From positions 1 to 64,000 of the forward strand of contig NZ_NADJ01000033.1 of assembly GCF_002196705.1 (NCBI RefSeq): a stretch of 64,000 nt of DNA, in the 5' to 3' direction. Of this stretch, positions 43,747 through 52,640 are shown in pieces. The position numbers and the translations under genes are program-made. This DNA comes from Desulfosporosinus sp. FKB (lineage in GTDB: Bacteria > Bacillota > Desulfitobacteriia > Desulfitobacteriales > Desulfitobacteriaceae). How positions within the stretch are numbered: position 1 is the first letter of the stretch; the number at the start of each line of letters is the position of its first letter. The notes beneath the pieces were generated by a model. That model searched no databases, had not been told where the DNA came from, and saw nothing but the letters and a program-made list of their open reading frames with translations.

Positions 43747-43983
43747 GTGCTTCAATATGAAGAAATAATAAGGGAAGAGTCAAAGAGCATTTGTCGAGTT
43801 TTAAAGTCTTATATGACAGAGAATGAGGCTCTGATTTTTTCTGAAGACGTTGTCTTATTAAAGGAGGACTTTAGGAGCAATCAAAATATGTTCTTAAAAA
43901 GGGCTATTACGATTGTTTAGACCGTGGTATTGATTCTTGCCGCATTGGCATTTCATTATTTTTATCTGCTGCAATTCTTTTAA
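43747..43983 (+). pseudogene. small membrane protein gene interrupted by in-frame TAG
   Basis: GTG 43747 follows AAAGGGTG and opens a 57-codon helical frame (MLQYEEIIREESKSICRVLK onwards). It stops at TAG (43918-43920), then stays open in the same frame for 20 more codons that read TVVLILAALAFHYFYLLQFF to TAA. The TAG splits what would be one membrane helix (AITIV-TAG-TVVLILAAL). Either a nonsense mutation shortened a 78-residue tail-anchored protein, or the amber codon is read through (pyrrolysine is known in Desulfitobacterium relatives). The 57-residue product is also possible. Confidence 0.55.
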
Positions 43984-44052
43984 TGCTTTGAGCAAGGAAT
44001 TAAAAAGCTAGCAATTATTGAAAAAAATAATTATAAAGGGTGATTAGAAACA

Positions 44053-44913
44053 ATGATTGACTTACATGTTCATACGAATATCTCTGATAATTCCTTAAGT
44101 ATTGGTGAGGTCATCAAACTGGCAAAAGAAAAGGGGATTACTCATCTTGCCATTACAGATCATGATACCACAAAGGGGTTAAATGATGCTCTGTACCTGG
44201 GAGCCGATTTAGGTGTCACCATCGTTCCGGGCATAGAGATATCAGCTTACGATTATGAGAGGAACAAGAGAGCTCATATTCTGGGTTTATATATCGAACC
44301 GGGGCATTCTTCTCTGGATCGTCTTTGCACCCCTCTAATTGAAAGCAGGAAACAAGCATCCTATGATATGTTCCTTAAGATTCTTGCAGCGGGATATGAT
44401 ATAACATGGGAGGATGTTCTGAAGTATGCTGGGGGGACTGGCGTTTATAAACAGCATTTAATGCATGCCTTATTGGATAAGGGGTATTGTGAGGCCATTT
44501 ATGATGACCTATATAAGAAGCTTTTTCACCGTGGAAGCAGTACTCACCCCCGGGGTGCGGCCTTTGTTCCATTAGAATATATTGATGCTCGCGAGGCGAT
44601 TCAGGCTGTCAGAGAAGCAGGAGGAATTCCTATTCTCGCCCATCCCGGACAACTTGGTAATTTTGATGCCATTGATGAGTGGACAGAAGAAGGACTTGGC
44701 GGGATCGAAGTATTTCATCCCAGCCATAATGACACTGACCGACGCCAATCCCTGCATTATGCACAAAAGCATAACTTGGTGATTACAGGCGGTTCGGATT
44801 TCCACGGCTTTTATAGTGAAAAACCGGTAGAGTTAGGTTGTCTGGAATTGGGGCCAGAGTGTATTAAAGAACTTTCCTTAGGCTTAAAGAGTCCCTTCGC
44901 GAGCATAGTTTAG
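44053..44913 (+). CDS. PHP-domain phosphoesterase (PhnPP-like)
   Basis: A 286-residue PHP-family metal phosphoesterase. It has HVH at residues 5-7, ITDHDT near 35, PGIEIS near 60, a central His/Asp set, and AHPGQLG near 200 with GGSDFHG near 255. An Eggerthella lenta PHP enzyme in a C-P lyase locus (PhnPP) hydrolyses 5-phosphoribosyl 1,2-cyclic phosphate fully to ribose 5-phosphate and phosphate. This gene is the best candidate for that step because phnP is missing. The E. coli TrpH/YciV-type 3'-5' exonuclease role is the alternative. ATG follows AAAGGGTG. Last gene of the locus. Confidence 0.85.
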   Translation: MIDLHVHTNISDNSLSIGEVIKLAKEKGITHLAITDHDTTKGLNDALYLGADLGVTIVPGIEISAYDYERNKRAHILGLYIEPGHSSLDRLCTPLIESRKQASYDMFLKILAAGYDITWEDVLKYAGGTGVYKQHLMHALLDKGYCEAIYDDLYKKLFHRGSSTHPRGAAFVPLEYIDAREAIQAVREAGGIPILAHPGQLGNFDAIDEWTEEGLGGIEVFHPSHNDTDRRQSLHYAQKHNLVITGGSDFHGFYSEKPVELGCLELGPECIKELSLGLKSPFASIV

Positions 44914-44937
44914 TTTTAAGTTATGCTTGTTTTTTTA
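44902..44937 (+). terminator. terminator at end of phosphonate locus
   Basis: A short AGCATA/TATGCT stem followed by TGTTTTTTT begins inside the PHP gene's last codons. The stem is only six pairs, so the call rests mainly on the T-run and position. Confidence 0.45.
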
Positions 44938-45122
44938 ATTTCAATATAGAAAAGAGATTGGTTAAAGCTTTAACCATATAATTTAGACAGTTACTTAAAA
45001 CATTAAACATAAACAACAATATGATTTTATAAAAGAGTGGATATGCTTCTATGGGAGAAGTTATCCACTCTTTTAATACATTCAGATCATTTTTTTGTTT
45101 GCATTCGCCTTCGACAGGTAGT

Positions 45123-46271
45123 TTAAAGTTCTTGCTGAATCGCTTTGAATGTATTATAGCCACGATCTTCATAGGGCTGAAGCTTATCCAACCATTTTTC
45201 CTTCAGCTTTTTTAAGGCATCTTTAACATCAAAATACCCTTCTTCAGGGATTTCTAGAATTTCCAGTACCTCAATGGCAAAGGCTTCTGCTCCAAATTCT
45301 TTCCATTCTTTTTGGAGTATTTGGTTTGGGAAGGTTCCCATATCTAAATTAAAACGTTTACCGTTTATGGTTTTAAGATTAAGAGTACTTTCAATATAAA
45401 TTTTTTGATTTTCCAGGTTTCGAATCTGATAAACTCCGGCTTCGGTTCTAGTTTCTTTATAGAGGCGTTTCAATTCTTGTTTACGGTCCATGTTTCGATC
45501 TCTTCTTTCTTCACTGCCTCGATTAAGCCAATATTGGCTGCCGTCAGGTGTGCGCTGCATAAACCCATATTCTATTAAATACCGTCTGAGAGTTGCAAAA
45601 TCAGGATAAACAGATTTAAGAGTTAGATTAACGTCTTTTTCTGTGTAGGTTCTATTTTCGTCGAATCGTTTGGCAATTTGTTGGATTGCTAGTAATTTAT
45701 ATTTTTCCTTCACAAAGAAGGTTTTAAGAGGACCATCAAGCCCTTCGGGGAAAAGTTTGAGTAGAATCTTGTCCTTCTCAGTTTGCGTAACCTTATAGCG
45801 GTCATCTACCATCGTTGCTGTTTTAGGGGGGGCTAAAAACAAGGCTTCTGTATTATTTTTTTCTTTAAGAAGCTCCATCATGACGAGGAATACTTTAGAC
45901 TGCCGCTCTTTTTCCTTCAGAGAGAATCGGTGATTTCGAATGGTTGAAGCGCTTTTAATACCCATTTCTTTTTGAATTTCAGCATCCGTTTTACCGGTGT
46001 AAAAGTATCCTAACAGTGTTTTTTGATGGTCGGTAAGCCCAGTAACCTTTTTGTCCAATTGGTTAAGGTATGCAAAAACCGATCCATGGACGTTTTCAAT
46101 GTGGAGTTTCATGTACCGAAAGGCCTCGTAGAAAACGTCATCCTCCTGATAAATAATTCCTTTTTCAATAGTTTTACCGCATAGTAAGCAGACATAGTGT
46201 TCGGGCTCTTGACAATAACCGCGCTTTAAATCGTCTATTGATGAACTCCAAAATAATTCTGAAACAGCCAT
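45123..46271 (-). CDS. zinc finger-LuxR HTH-DUF2087-GIY-YIG fusion protein
   Basis: A 382-residue multi-domain protein. From the N-terminus: a C2H2-like site (Cys28, Cys31, His57, His62), a LuxR/FixJ-type helix-turn-helix (LTDHQKTLLGYFYTGKTDAE near 79-98, then MGIKSASTIRNHRFSLKEK), a DUF2087 winged-helix-like module (about 180-250, ending DGSQYWL) and a GIY-YIG-like domain (GVYQI...IYIEST, about 280-345). The catalytic Arg and Glu of GIY-YIG nucleases are not clearly visible, so it may bind and not cut. A 14-bp-arm palindrome lies just upstream, suggesting autoregulation. Confidence 0.8.
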   Translation of the reverse strand: MAVSELFWSSSIDDLKRGYCQEPEHYVCLLCGKTIEKGIIYQEDDVFYEAFRYMKLHIENVHGSVFAYLNQLDKKVTGLTDHQKTLLGYFYTGKTDAEIQKEMGIKSASTIRNHRFSLKEKERQSKVFLVMMELLKEKNNTEALFLAPPKTATMVDDRYKVTQTEKDKILLKLFPEGLDGPLKTFFVKEKYKLLAIQQIAKRFDENRTYTEKDVNLTLKSVYPDFATLRRYLIEYGFMQRTPDGSQYWLNRGSEERRDRNMDRKQELKRLYKETRTEAGVYQIRNLENQKIYIESTLNLKTINGKRFNLDMGTFPNQILQKEWKEFGAEAFAIEVLEILEIPEEGYFDVKDALKKLKEKWLDKLQPYEDRGYNTFKAIQQEL

Positions 46272-46301
46272 ATAATAGACACATCCTTTATATTGAGAAA
46301 A

Positions 46302-46336
46302 AATCTATAGACATTTTAACACAATGTCTATAGATT
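46302..46336. promoter_or_regulatory. large palindrome upstream of the LuxR-GIY-YIG gene
   Basis: AATCTATAGACATT and AATGTCTATAGATT are perfect 14-base arms around a seven-base spacer, 31 bases before the start codon. Each arm holds TCTATAGA, itself palindromic. Position at the promoter suggests an operator. Confidence 0.65.
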
Positions 46337-46501
46337 ATCAAATCAACATTATAATAGAATACTTCTTTATGTTTGCTTTCAGGGAGTAGGATTTGGTAGA
46401 ATTCAGACGTTAAGTTAATAAATGTCAAAGAAATAATTGGGACTGGTATTATAGGACGATCTAAAGAATTTAAAGAGTTTGCGACTCGTAGAAATTATTC
46501 C

Positions 46502-47407
46502 TTAAGCCTTGTTTAGTGCCTTTAGCAAATGTCTAAGATCTTCGGGGAAAGGGGCACGAATTACGAGAGGAAGGCCGGTGACAGGATGCAAAAAGGCATA
46601 AACCGAAGAATGTAAGGCCTGACGGTTTATGAGTAATGTATTTCCGCCATAAAGATCATCTCCCAGCAAGGGGTGACCTATGCTTTCACAATGGACTCTG
46701 ATTTGGTGCGTTCTCCCCGTCTCTAAGATAAATTCAAGCAAGCTGGCTTCAGAATAGCGGCGGATGACTCGATAATCCGTTCGTGATGCTTCTCCATCCC
46801 TCTGAATTTGGCGCTTGATGAAACTATTGGGAGCAAGACCTATCGGAGAATCTATAGTTCCTCTGTTTTCGAACAGGTTTCCTTGGACAAAGCCATAGTA
46901 ACGTTTATGGATGTGACCGCGCACTAGCTGCCAAGCAAGCTGCTGGTGGGCAAATTGATTTTTGGCAATGATCACAACCCCGGAGGTATTGCGGTCAATT
47001 CTGTGAATGGGTCGATAGAGTCTCTGCTCTCCTTTGCGCTCCCAGTAACCTATGACAGCATTCCCCAAGGTATTGTCAGGGTAGCGGCGATTAGGGTGGA
47101 CGACCTGTCCGACAGGTTTGTTAACAGCTAATAGATAATCATCCTCGTAGAGGATACTTAAGGGTAGATCTTCGCCTTGAATTGGCGATTCTTCCTCCGC
47201 AAAGAGCTGAATAGAGAGAAGTTCACCTTCTTTCCCTCGTGCAGTTAAGTATGTGAAGCGTCCGTCCACCCAGACTCGTTCTCCCTGTTTTAAATGCTGT
47301 AAAACTTTAAGAGAAAAATGAAATTTATGCTTTAAGATGGAAAGATATTTTTGACCGGCATCCTCCGGCTGCAAACGATATTCCCATAAGGTATTGACTG
47401 AGTTCAT
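46502..47407 (-). CDS. RluA-family pseudouridine synthase
   Basis: A 301-residue enzyme that isomerises uridine to pseudouridine in rRNA or tRNA. An S4-like N-terminal region (about 10-70) precedes the catalytic domain with HRIDRNTSG, whose Asp is the nucleophile, and the C-terminal ETGRTHQIRVH. Length and order match RluD-type enzymes. ATG 47407 is chosen because GGAGG lies five bases upstream; that site overlaps the codons of an in-frame ATG further back. Single-gene unit. Confidence 0.92.
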   Translation of the reverse strand: MNSVNTLWEYRLQPEDAGQKYLSILKHKFHFSLKVLQHLKQGERVWVDGRFTYLTARGKEGELLSIQLFAEEESPIQGEDLPLSILYEDDYLLAVNKPVGQVVHPNRRYPDNTLGNAVIGYWERKGEQRLYRPIHRIDRNTSGVVIIAKNQFAHQQLAWQLVRGHIHKRYYGFVQGNLFENRGTIDSPIGLAPNSFIKRQIQRDGEASRTDYRVIRRYSEASLLEFILETGRTHQIRVHCESIGHPLLGDDLYGGNTLLINRQALHSSVYAFLHPVTGLPLVIRAPFPEDLRHLLKALNKA

Positions 47408-47665
47408 AGTGACCTCCATCTTCATCAACAAAAATTAAAGTGTTATTAAAGGTTCATTACAGACATAAAGCGTTAATAAAAAGGAAAATGCTAAGGTATG
47501 AAGAATATACATACGAACTATCCACTGGTAAATCCTTTAAAGGGATTCTGTTATTGAGATAAATTTGCACAGAAATGAGCAATTTAAGGATATCATGTCA
47601 GTAGAACAAAGCGATTGACATTATAAACCATTTTAACTATGATTTTAGTTTAAGGAGGCCCTAAC

Positions 47666-48781
47666 GTGAAAGATCCTCGTTTTGAAAAACTAGCCGATTC
47701 TTTAATTAATTATTCGATCGCCCTGAAACCGGGGGAGAGAATTCTTATTGAAGTCATTGGAACAGGTATTCCACTTGCCCAGGCTCTCGTACGTCATGCC
47801 TATCAAGCTGGGGGAGTGCCCTTTGTATCTGTCATTAATCATACTCTAATGCGAGACTTATTAAAAGAATTCACGGTTGAGCAAGCTGAGGCTATGGCTC
47901 GCTGGGACCTTGCAAGAATGAAAGAAATGCAGGCCTACATAGGAATTCGGGCAGGAGAAAATGCTAACGAATGGGCAGACATTCCCGGTGAATCTCTGAA
48001 ATCATATTCATCCTCTTATCAAAAGAAGGTGCATATTGAACAGCGTATTCCCCATACTCGTTGGTGTGTCTTACGGTATCCTAACCCTTCTATGGCTCAG
48101 TTGGCATCAATGAGTCTGGAAGGATTTGAAAACTTTTACTTTGACGTCTGTAACCTGGATTATGGAAAAATGTCCTTGGCTATGAATCCGCTCAAGAACT
48201 TAATGGAGAAAACCGATCAAGTACGAATTGTTGGACCGGGTACTGATCTAGTATTCTCGATTAATGGAATGCCAGCGATTAAATGTGACGGACAAATGAA
48301 TATTCCTGACGGGGAAATCTATACCGCGCCTATTAAGGAATCGGTAAACGGGCGGATCAGTTATAATACCCCATCGTTGTTTCAAGGATTTACCTTTGAA
48401 AAAATTGTCTTGGATTTTAAAAACGGTAAAATCATTAAGGCCGTTGCCAATGATACGCAGCGGATTGATGACATCTTCAATACCGATGAAGGGGCAAGGT
48501 ATGTGGGGGAATTTGCTCTCGGAGTAAATCCATACATCTTAAACCCAATGCTGGACACCCTTTTTGATGAGAAGATCGATGGAAGTTTTCATTTTACTCC
48601 GGGTTCCTGCTATGATGACTGTTATAACGGTAACAAATCAGCCGTTCACTGGGACTTGGTGTGTATTCAAAGACCGGATTATGGCGGCGGTGAGATCTAT
48701 TTTGATGAAAGATTAATTCGCAAAGACGGCCGTTTTGTGTTGCCGGAACTGGAAGTATTGAATCCGGAAAACCTGAAATAA
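47666..48781 (+). CDS. M29-family aminopeptidase
   Basis: A 371-residue metallo-aminopeptidase of the AmpS/PepS (thermophilic aminopeptidase) group, which releases N-terminal residues from peptides. The metal-site region is visible in EFALGVNPYI, the following GSFHFTPGSCYDDC and NKSAVHWDLV near 325-335. It begins FEKLADSLINYSIALKPGER, a family-typical opening. GTG 47666 follows AAGGAGG. It starts a same-strand run that includes the membrane and lipid-kinase genes. Confidence 0.9.
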   Translation: MKDPRFEKLADSLINYSIALKPGERILIEVIGTGIPLAQALVRHAYQAGGVPFVSVINHTLMRDLLKEFTVEQAEAMARWDLARMKEMQAYIGIRAGENANEWADIPGESLKSYSSSYQKKVHIEQRIPHTRWCVLRYPNPSMAQLASMSLEGFENFYFDVCNLDYGKMSLAMNPLKNLMEKTDQVRIVGPGTDLVFSINGMPAIKCDGQMNIPDGEIYTAPIKESVNGRISYNTPSLFQGFTFEKIVLDFKNGKIIKAVANDTQRIDDIFNTDEGARYVGEFALGVNPYILNPMLDTLFDEKIDGSFHFTPGSCYDDCYNGNKSAVHWDLVCIQRPDYGGGEIYFDERLIRKDGRFVLPELEVLNPENLK

Positions 48782-48858
48782 CGTTCCTTATGACCGTGAT
48801 CGTAACCCGCATTTGGGAATTGAGCAGGGGCTTACCGAATTCAAATGGAGGCGGTTCG

Positions 48859-49260
48859 ATGGTTAATAAGTTGCTATCCATTATCTTAGGTGCGGTTTTA
48901 TGGGGGCTAGGTACTTACCTTAATATTGTTGTTGCCATTGGCAAGTACGGATTGCCGGCTTTTTTGGCGGGAGTACTTCTTGCTCTGGGGTTTTTAGTCA
49001 CTAAAGCTTTGTCAGAAGAAAAGACAAGTATAGATTTGTGGATTATTATTCTCAGAGGCTTAGCTGTAGAATCGCTTCTTTTTCCCCTGGCCAATTTGGC
49101 GATGGTTTATTTGCTAGCAAAAGGTTTTCCCCTTGAGGAAACGAGAGCCGTGTTAATTGAAAGCGGTCTAATTGCTGTTATTTTAGCAGGAGTATTTTTC
49201 TTTAATGCTCATTTATTGAACACGAAGATTCGCCGCTGGCGTATGGGAATAAAAAAGTAA
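48859..49260 (+). CDS. small four-helix membrane protein
   Basis: A 133-residue protein with four predicted membrane helices and a basic C-terminus (KIRRWRMGIKK). No family recognised. ATG 48859 is chosen because GGAGGCGG lies four to six bases upstream. It lies 77 bases after the aminopeptidase and 37 bases before the lipid kinase, so joint transcription is likely; a role with the lipid kinase is only a guess. Confidence 0.7.
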   Translation: MVNKLLSIILGAVLWGLGTYLNIVVAIGKYGLPAFLAGVLLALGFLVTKALSEEKTSIDLWIIILRGLAVESLLFPLANLAMVYLLAKGFPLEETRAVLIESGLIAVILAGVFFFNAHLLNTKIRRWRMGIKK

Positions 49261-49297
49261 GTGGTTTAGCTATGGAAGAGGAGTCGGATTTATAACA

Positions 49298-50179
49298 ATG
49301 TTGAATAAACGCTTGCGTTTAATCTATAATCCTTACGCTGGACGGTGTAAGTTAACAGGTCAATTAGATTCGGTGATACGTATTTTTCAAGAAAGCGGAC
49401 ATGATGTATGTATTCATCGAGCCTGTTCTCCGGAAGACATTGAAGAGACTGCTTTACAAAGCAGTGATGTTGATTGTCTGGTAATCGCCGGGGGAGACGG
49501 GAGTATTCACCAAGTAGTTAACGGTTTGGTAGAAATTCCGGCATTCCAACGTCCAGCCTTGGGAATTTTGCCTGTAGGAACAGCCAATGATTTGGCTTAT
49601 GCTCTCCATTTGCCTAAAAGTGTTCCTGAAGCCTGTAAAGTAATTGGACGAGGAAATATTTACAATATAGATACGGGTATGGTCAATAATCGTTATTTTG
49701 TTAATGTTGCCAGTGCAGGACTTTTAACAGATGTTTCACAAAAAGTGGACCTGCGAGTAAAAAACTCTTTGGGTCAGCTAGCCTATTTTCTGAAAGGGAT
49801 TGAGACGCTTCCTTCATACCGGCCTTTCGGGGTAGAGTATGATCTTAATGGAAAACATTATAGTGAAGAAGTTATTCTTTTTCTGGCTGTTAATGGTCTT
49901 TCCGTTGGGGGAATTAGACAACTAATGCCCAGAGCGTCTTTGTCTGACGGAAAGTTGGATATTTTAATGGTCCCACTTGTTGGTTGGCCGGAAACTCTTC
50001 GAATTCTTCTGAGAGTTTTACGCGGAGAACAGGTAAGTACCCCCAAAATGAAAGAATTTCAGATCTCAGAACTAACGATTCATACTGATCGACTCATAAC
50101 CTCGGATCTTGACGGGGAACATGGACCGGGAAGCCCTTGGCATATCTGTATTGGCCCCAAAATTTCTGTATTCTGTTAA
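49298..50179 (+). CDS. diacylglycerol/lipid kinase (DagK/YegS family)
   Basis: A 293-residue lipid kinase that phosphorylates diacylglycerol or related lipids at the membrane face. The catalytic GGDGS with IHQVVNGL lies near residue 66, preceded by the NPYAG opening and followed by LGILPVGTANDLA, all typical. A C-terminal beta-sandwich completes the fold. Its product phosphatidic acid would re-enter phospholipid synthesis, as would the PlsC product elsewhere in the window. Confidence 0.92.
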   Translation: MLNKRLRLIYNPYAGRCKLTGQLDSVIRIFQESGHDVCIHRACSPEDIEETALQSSDVDCLVIAGGDGSIHQVVNGLVEIPAFQRPALGILPVGTANDLAYALHLPKSVPEACKVIGRGNIYNIDTGMVNNRYFVNVASAGLLTDVSQKVDLRVKNSLGQLAYFLKGIETLPSYRPFGVEYDLNGKHYSEEVILFLAVNGLSVGGIRQLMPRASLSDGKLDILMVPLVGWPETLRILLRVLRGEQVSTPKMKEFQISELTIHTDRLITSDLDGEHGPGSPWHICIGPKISVFC

Positions 50180-50230
50180 TCTGTCCTTGAAGCTTGATTG
50201 TAATTTTAAGGGTTAATCGGGGGGGACTTG

Positions 50231-51598
50231 ATGCTTGGCTCATCTTTTCAACAGGAAGTTTTAAAACGTCTAAGCCTAATCTGTCCCGTTTATTGTGTCG
50301 GCGGTGCAGTGCGAGATGCAGAACTGGGGATACCTAACAAAGATGTGGATGCTGTCGCTGCCCTACCCCCTGAAGAAATCTTTAACCTTTTAACCCATTG
50401 GGGCTATACACCTCATTTACTGGGCGCAAAACTACAAACGATAAGTTTGTTTCAGGAGTCGGATCGCTTAGACATAGTCTCCTTCCCCGGTGAGCTCGAA
50501 AGGGATGCTTTGCGGCGTGATTTCACGATTAATGCCATTTATCAGGATGTTAAAACAGGGGAAATAGAGGATCCTTTTCTGGGCCTGAGCGATTTGAGAA
50601 ATCGGTATTTAAGAACTTGCGGCAATCCTTTAGAGCGATTTGAGGAAGATCCTTTAAGGGTTTTACGAATGATACGATTTGCAGTTAAATACTGCTTAAG
50701 TATAGAGACTGAGACCTGGCAGTCGGCAGTCATCTTTGTCCCTCAACTTTCAGAGGTTTCCAAAGAACGAGTTACTGAAGAATTGGGAAAAATCCTGGTT
50801 TTGGAGAATGTTGCTCAGAGCCTTTCATTACTAGATCGGATTGGATTTTTTCAACTATATATTCCTGAACTATCCAGGCTTAAGGGATTGGTTCAGGATC
50901 GCTTTTATACCAAAGATATATGGGAGCACACCTTGAAGGTGGTTCAGTATAGCCCAGAGCAGATAAGTTTACGTTTAGCAGCTTTATTTCATGATTTGGG
51001 AAAATGGCAAACTCCCGGTAGAGGGGAAGGACATTATTTTCCTCACGAAAAAGAAAGTGCCCGGCTTTCGCGGGAAATCTTTACCCGTTTTCGTTGGAGT
51101 ATGGTTCTTCCTGGGGGAACTCATGGGGAACAAGAGGTTGAATATCTTGTAAGGCATCACAGTCTGGGTTCTCGTATCTTTAGAAAGGAATTGAGGGGAG
51201 AAGCTGATTGGCAGAAGGTATCCTTTAAAGCGCGCTGTTTTGCTTGGAAAATCGGATGGAACGGTCAGGTTTTTGATCCGCTTCGAGTCGAAAATTCACT
51301 GAGACTGTGGCAGGCGGATTTTCAAGGCGGAAGGCAAGAGCACAGGGATGATTTCGAACGTTATGCAAGAATTCAAAGTGAGGTAAGAGCTGCTTCGTTA
51401 TGGATAACTGAGCGAATAAAGACTCTGGATTGGAAGGTATTTCCTCAATTTGCTGAGGAAAAAGGCTTGAGAGGCAAGAACTATGGAAGATTTAAAGAAC
51501 AGGTGCGCAGAGTCCTGATACGTTGCCCAGAGTATTGTTTGAATGACACCAGCTTTCTGGAAGCAGAATACCGGACTTTTTTACTGAGAGATGCTTAG
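50231..51598 (+). CDS. cca: CCA tRNA nucleotidyltransferase / HD domain
   Basis: A 455-residue class II tRNA nucleotidyltransferase that adds or repairs the 3'-CCA end. The head domain has VGGAVRD and the catalytic DVD near residues 24-42; the RNA-binding neck has RRDFTINAI and EEDPLRVLRMIRFA; an HD hydrolase-like domain follows with FHDLGK near 255. ATG 50231 is chosen; a TTG directly before it is less likely because a GGGGGGAC site lies five bases from the ATG. Confidence 0.93.
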   Translation: MLGSSFQQEVLKRLSLICPVYCVGGAVRDAELGIPNKDVDAVAALPPEEIFNLLTHWGYTPHLLGAKLQTISLFQESDRLDIVSFPGELERDALRRDFTINAIYQDVKTGEIEDPFLGLSDLRNRYLRTCGNPLERFEEDPLRVLRMIRFAVKYCLSIETETWQSAVIFVPQLSEVSKERVTEELGKILVLENVAQSLSLLDRIGFFQLYIPELSRLKGLVQDRFYTKDIWEHTLKVVQYSPEQISLRLAALFHDLGKWQTPGRGEGHYFPHEKESARLSREIFTRFRWSMVLPGGTHGEQEVEYLVRHHSLGSRIFRKELRGEADWQKVSFKARCFAWKIGWNGQVFDPLRVENSLRLWQADFQGGRQEHRDDFERYARIQSEVRAASLWITERIKTLDWKVFPQFAEEKGLRGKNYGRFKEQVRRVLIRCPEYCLNDTSFLEAEYRTFLLRDA

Positions 51599-51746
51599 GG
51601 TTTGGGGCGTTCCATAGGTGTTATTTTAGTAATTGCAATTGAATATCTTAGTTGAATAGAGCGAAGATTGAGCTCCAAGAGGAAAAATATGTCTTGACCG
51701 GTATAAACGATAAGTTTATAATTATTACTAAAAAAGAGGTGCTTTT

Positions 51747-52394
51747 ATGGAGAAGCGTTGGCGATGCAACGTATGTGGTTATATACATACCGGCGATAAT
51801 CCGCCTGAAGTTTGTCCTATTTGTAGTGTTGATGCTAGTAATTTTGAGCTGGTAACAGGGGATCCTGGAGTGAACGCAACATCAAATGTTAAACCGGCAG
51901 CGAAGATTGAAATGACTCAAGAAGACGGTTCCCAGGTCATTCGCCATGCACTTTATAAGGTTTCTTATGGCCTGTATATTATTACGGCTGAAGCTGATGG
52001 AAGAGATAATGGACAATGTGCCAATACATGTTTTCAAGTGACATCGGACCCGGCGAGATTAGCTATTGGCATTAATAAATCGAATTTTACTCATGAACTA
52101 ATCCAAAAAGGCGGGAGATTTGGAGTATCAGTTTTAAGCCAGACAGGTCAGGACTATGCTCGTAAGTTCGGATATCGTTCAGGGCGTGACGCGGATAAGT
52201 TTGAAGGAGTAGCGGTTCATCGTGGGGAATCGGGTGTTTTACTGCTTGATGATGTACTTGCTACAATGGAAGCTAAAGTGGTGGGCCAACTCGATGCGGG
52301 AACTCATACCCTCTTTTTGGCGGATGTTGTTGCGGCTGAGATCCTTCAAGAGGGAGAACCGATGACCTATGCCTTTTTTAGAGCCAGCAAATAG
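51747..52394 (+). CDS. rubredoxin-flavin reductase fusion (Hrb-like)
   Basis: A 215-residue fusion. The rubredoxin domain has Cys7, Cys10, Cys23 and Cys26 holding one iron; the flavin reductase-like domain (about 55-215) binds FMN. High-molecular-weight rubredoxins of this type pass electrons to nitric-oxide or oxygen-reducing flavodiiron proteins in anaerobes. No flavodiiron gene lies beside it, but reverse rubrerythrin is encoded 2.4 kb downstream. ATG 51747 follows AAAAGAGG. A hairpin terminator and repeat copy D follow. Confidence 0.92.
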   Translation: MEKRWRCNVCGYIHTGDNPPEVCPICSVDASNFELVTGDPGVNATSNVKPAAKIEMTQEDGSQVIRHALYKVSYGLYIITAEADGRDNGQCANTCFQVTSDPARLAIGINKSNFTHELIQKGGRFGVSVLSQTGQDYARKFGYRSGRDADKFEGVAVHRGESGVLLLDDVLATMEAKVVGQLDAGTHTLFLADVVAAEILQEGEPMTYAFFRASK

Positions 52395-52421
52395 AGGCTT
52401 CAGGAATGTATAGAAAAAAGC

Positions 52422-52463
52422 AATCAGGCTAATTCGTGTCAAACAGAATTAGCCTGATTCTTT
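52422..52463 (+). terminator. terminator after Hrb-like gene
   Basis: A perfect 14-bp stem (AATCAGGCTAATTC / GAATTAGCCTGATT) with a ten-base loop, 28 bases after the stop codon; the T-run is short. Confidence 0.72.
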
Positions 52464-52500
52464 GCACAAATCCATGAAGGTTTTGTTAGCGGATCAGTGA

Positions 52501-52619
52501 GTGAACTCGTTCAGCTGAAGCTGAACATCGAGACTTCGGTGGGGGACTCTACCTCCACCGAAGCAGAGTACGGGGTACCCACTCCCACTTAAGAAGCGGG
52601 AGTCTTACGATTGGATAAA
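52501..52619. repeat. repeat-family copy D, inverted and internally divergent
   Basis: Opposite orientation to copies A-C. The GTGAACTCGTTCAG end, the CAGCTGAAGCTG palindrome, the CCCACTCCCACTT...AAGCGGGAGTCTTA hairpin end and the final TTGGATAAAT are shared; the middle is shorter and different. It starts 106 bases after the Hrb-like gene and ends 21 bases before the next start codon. Confidence 0.8.
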
Positions 52620-52640
52620 TTTGGCGTTAGGAGGATCATT

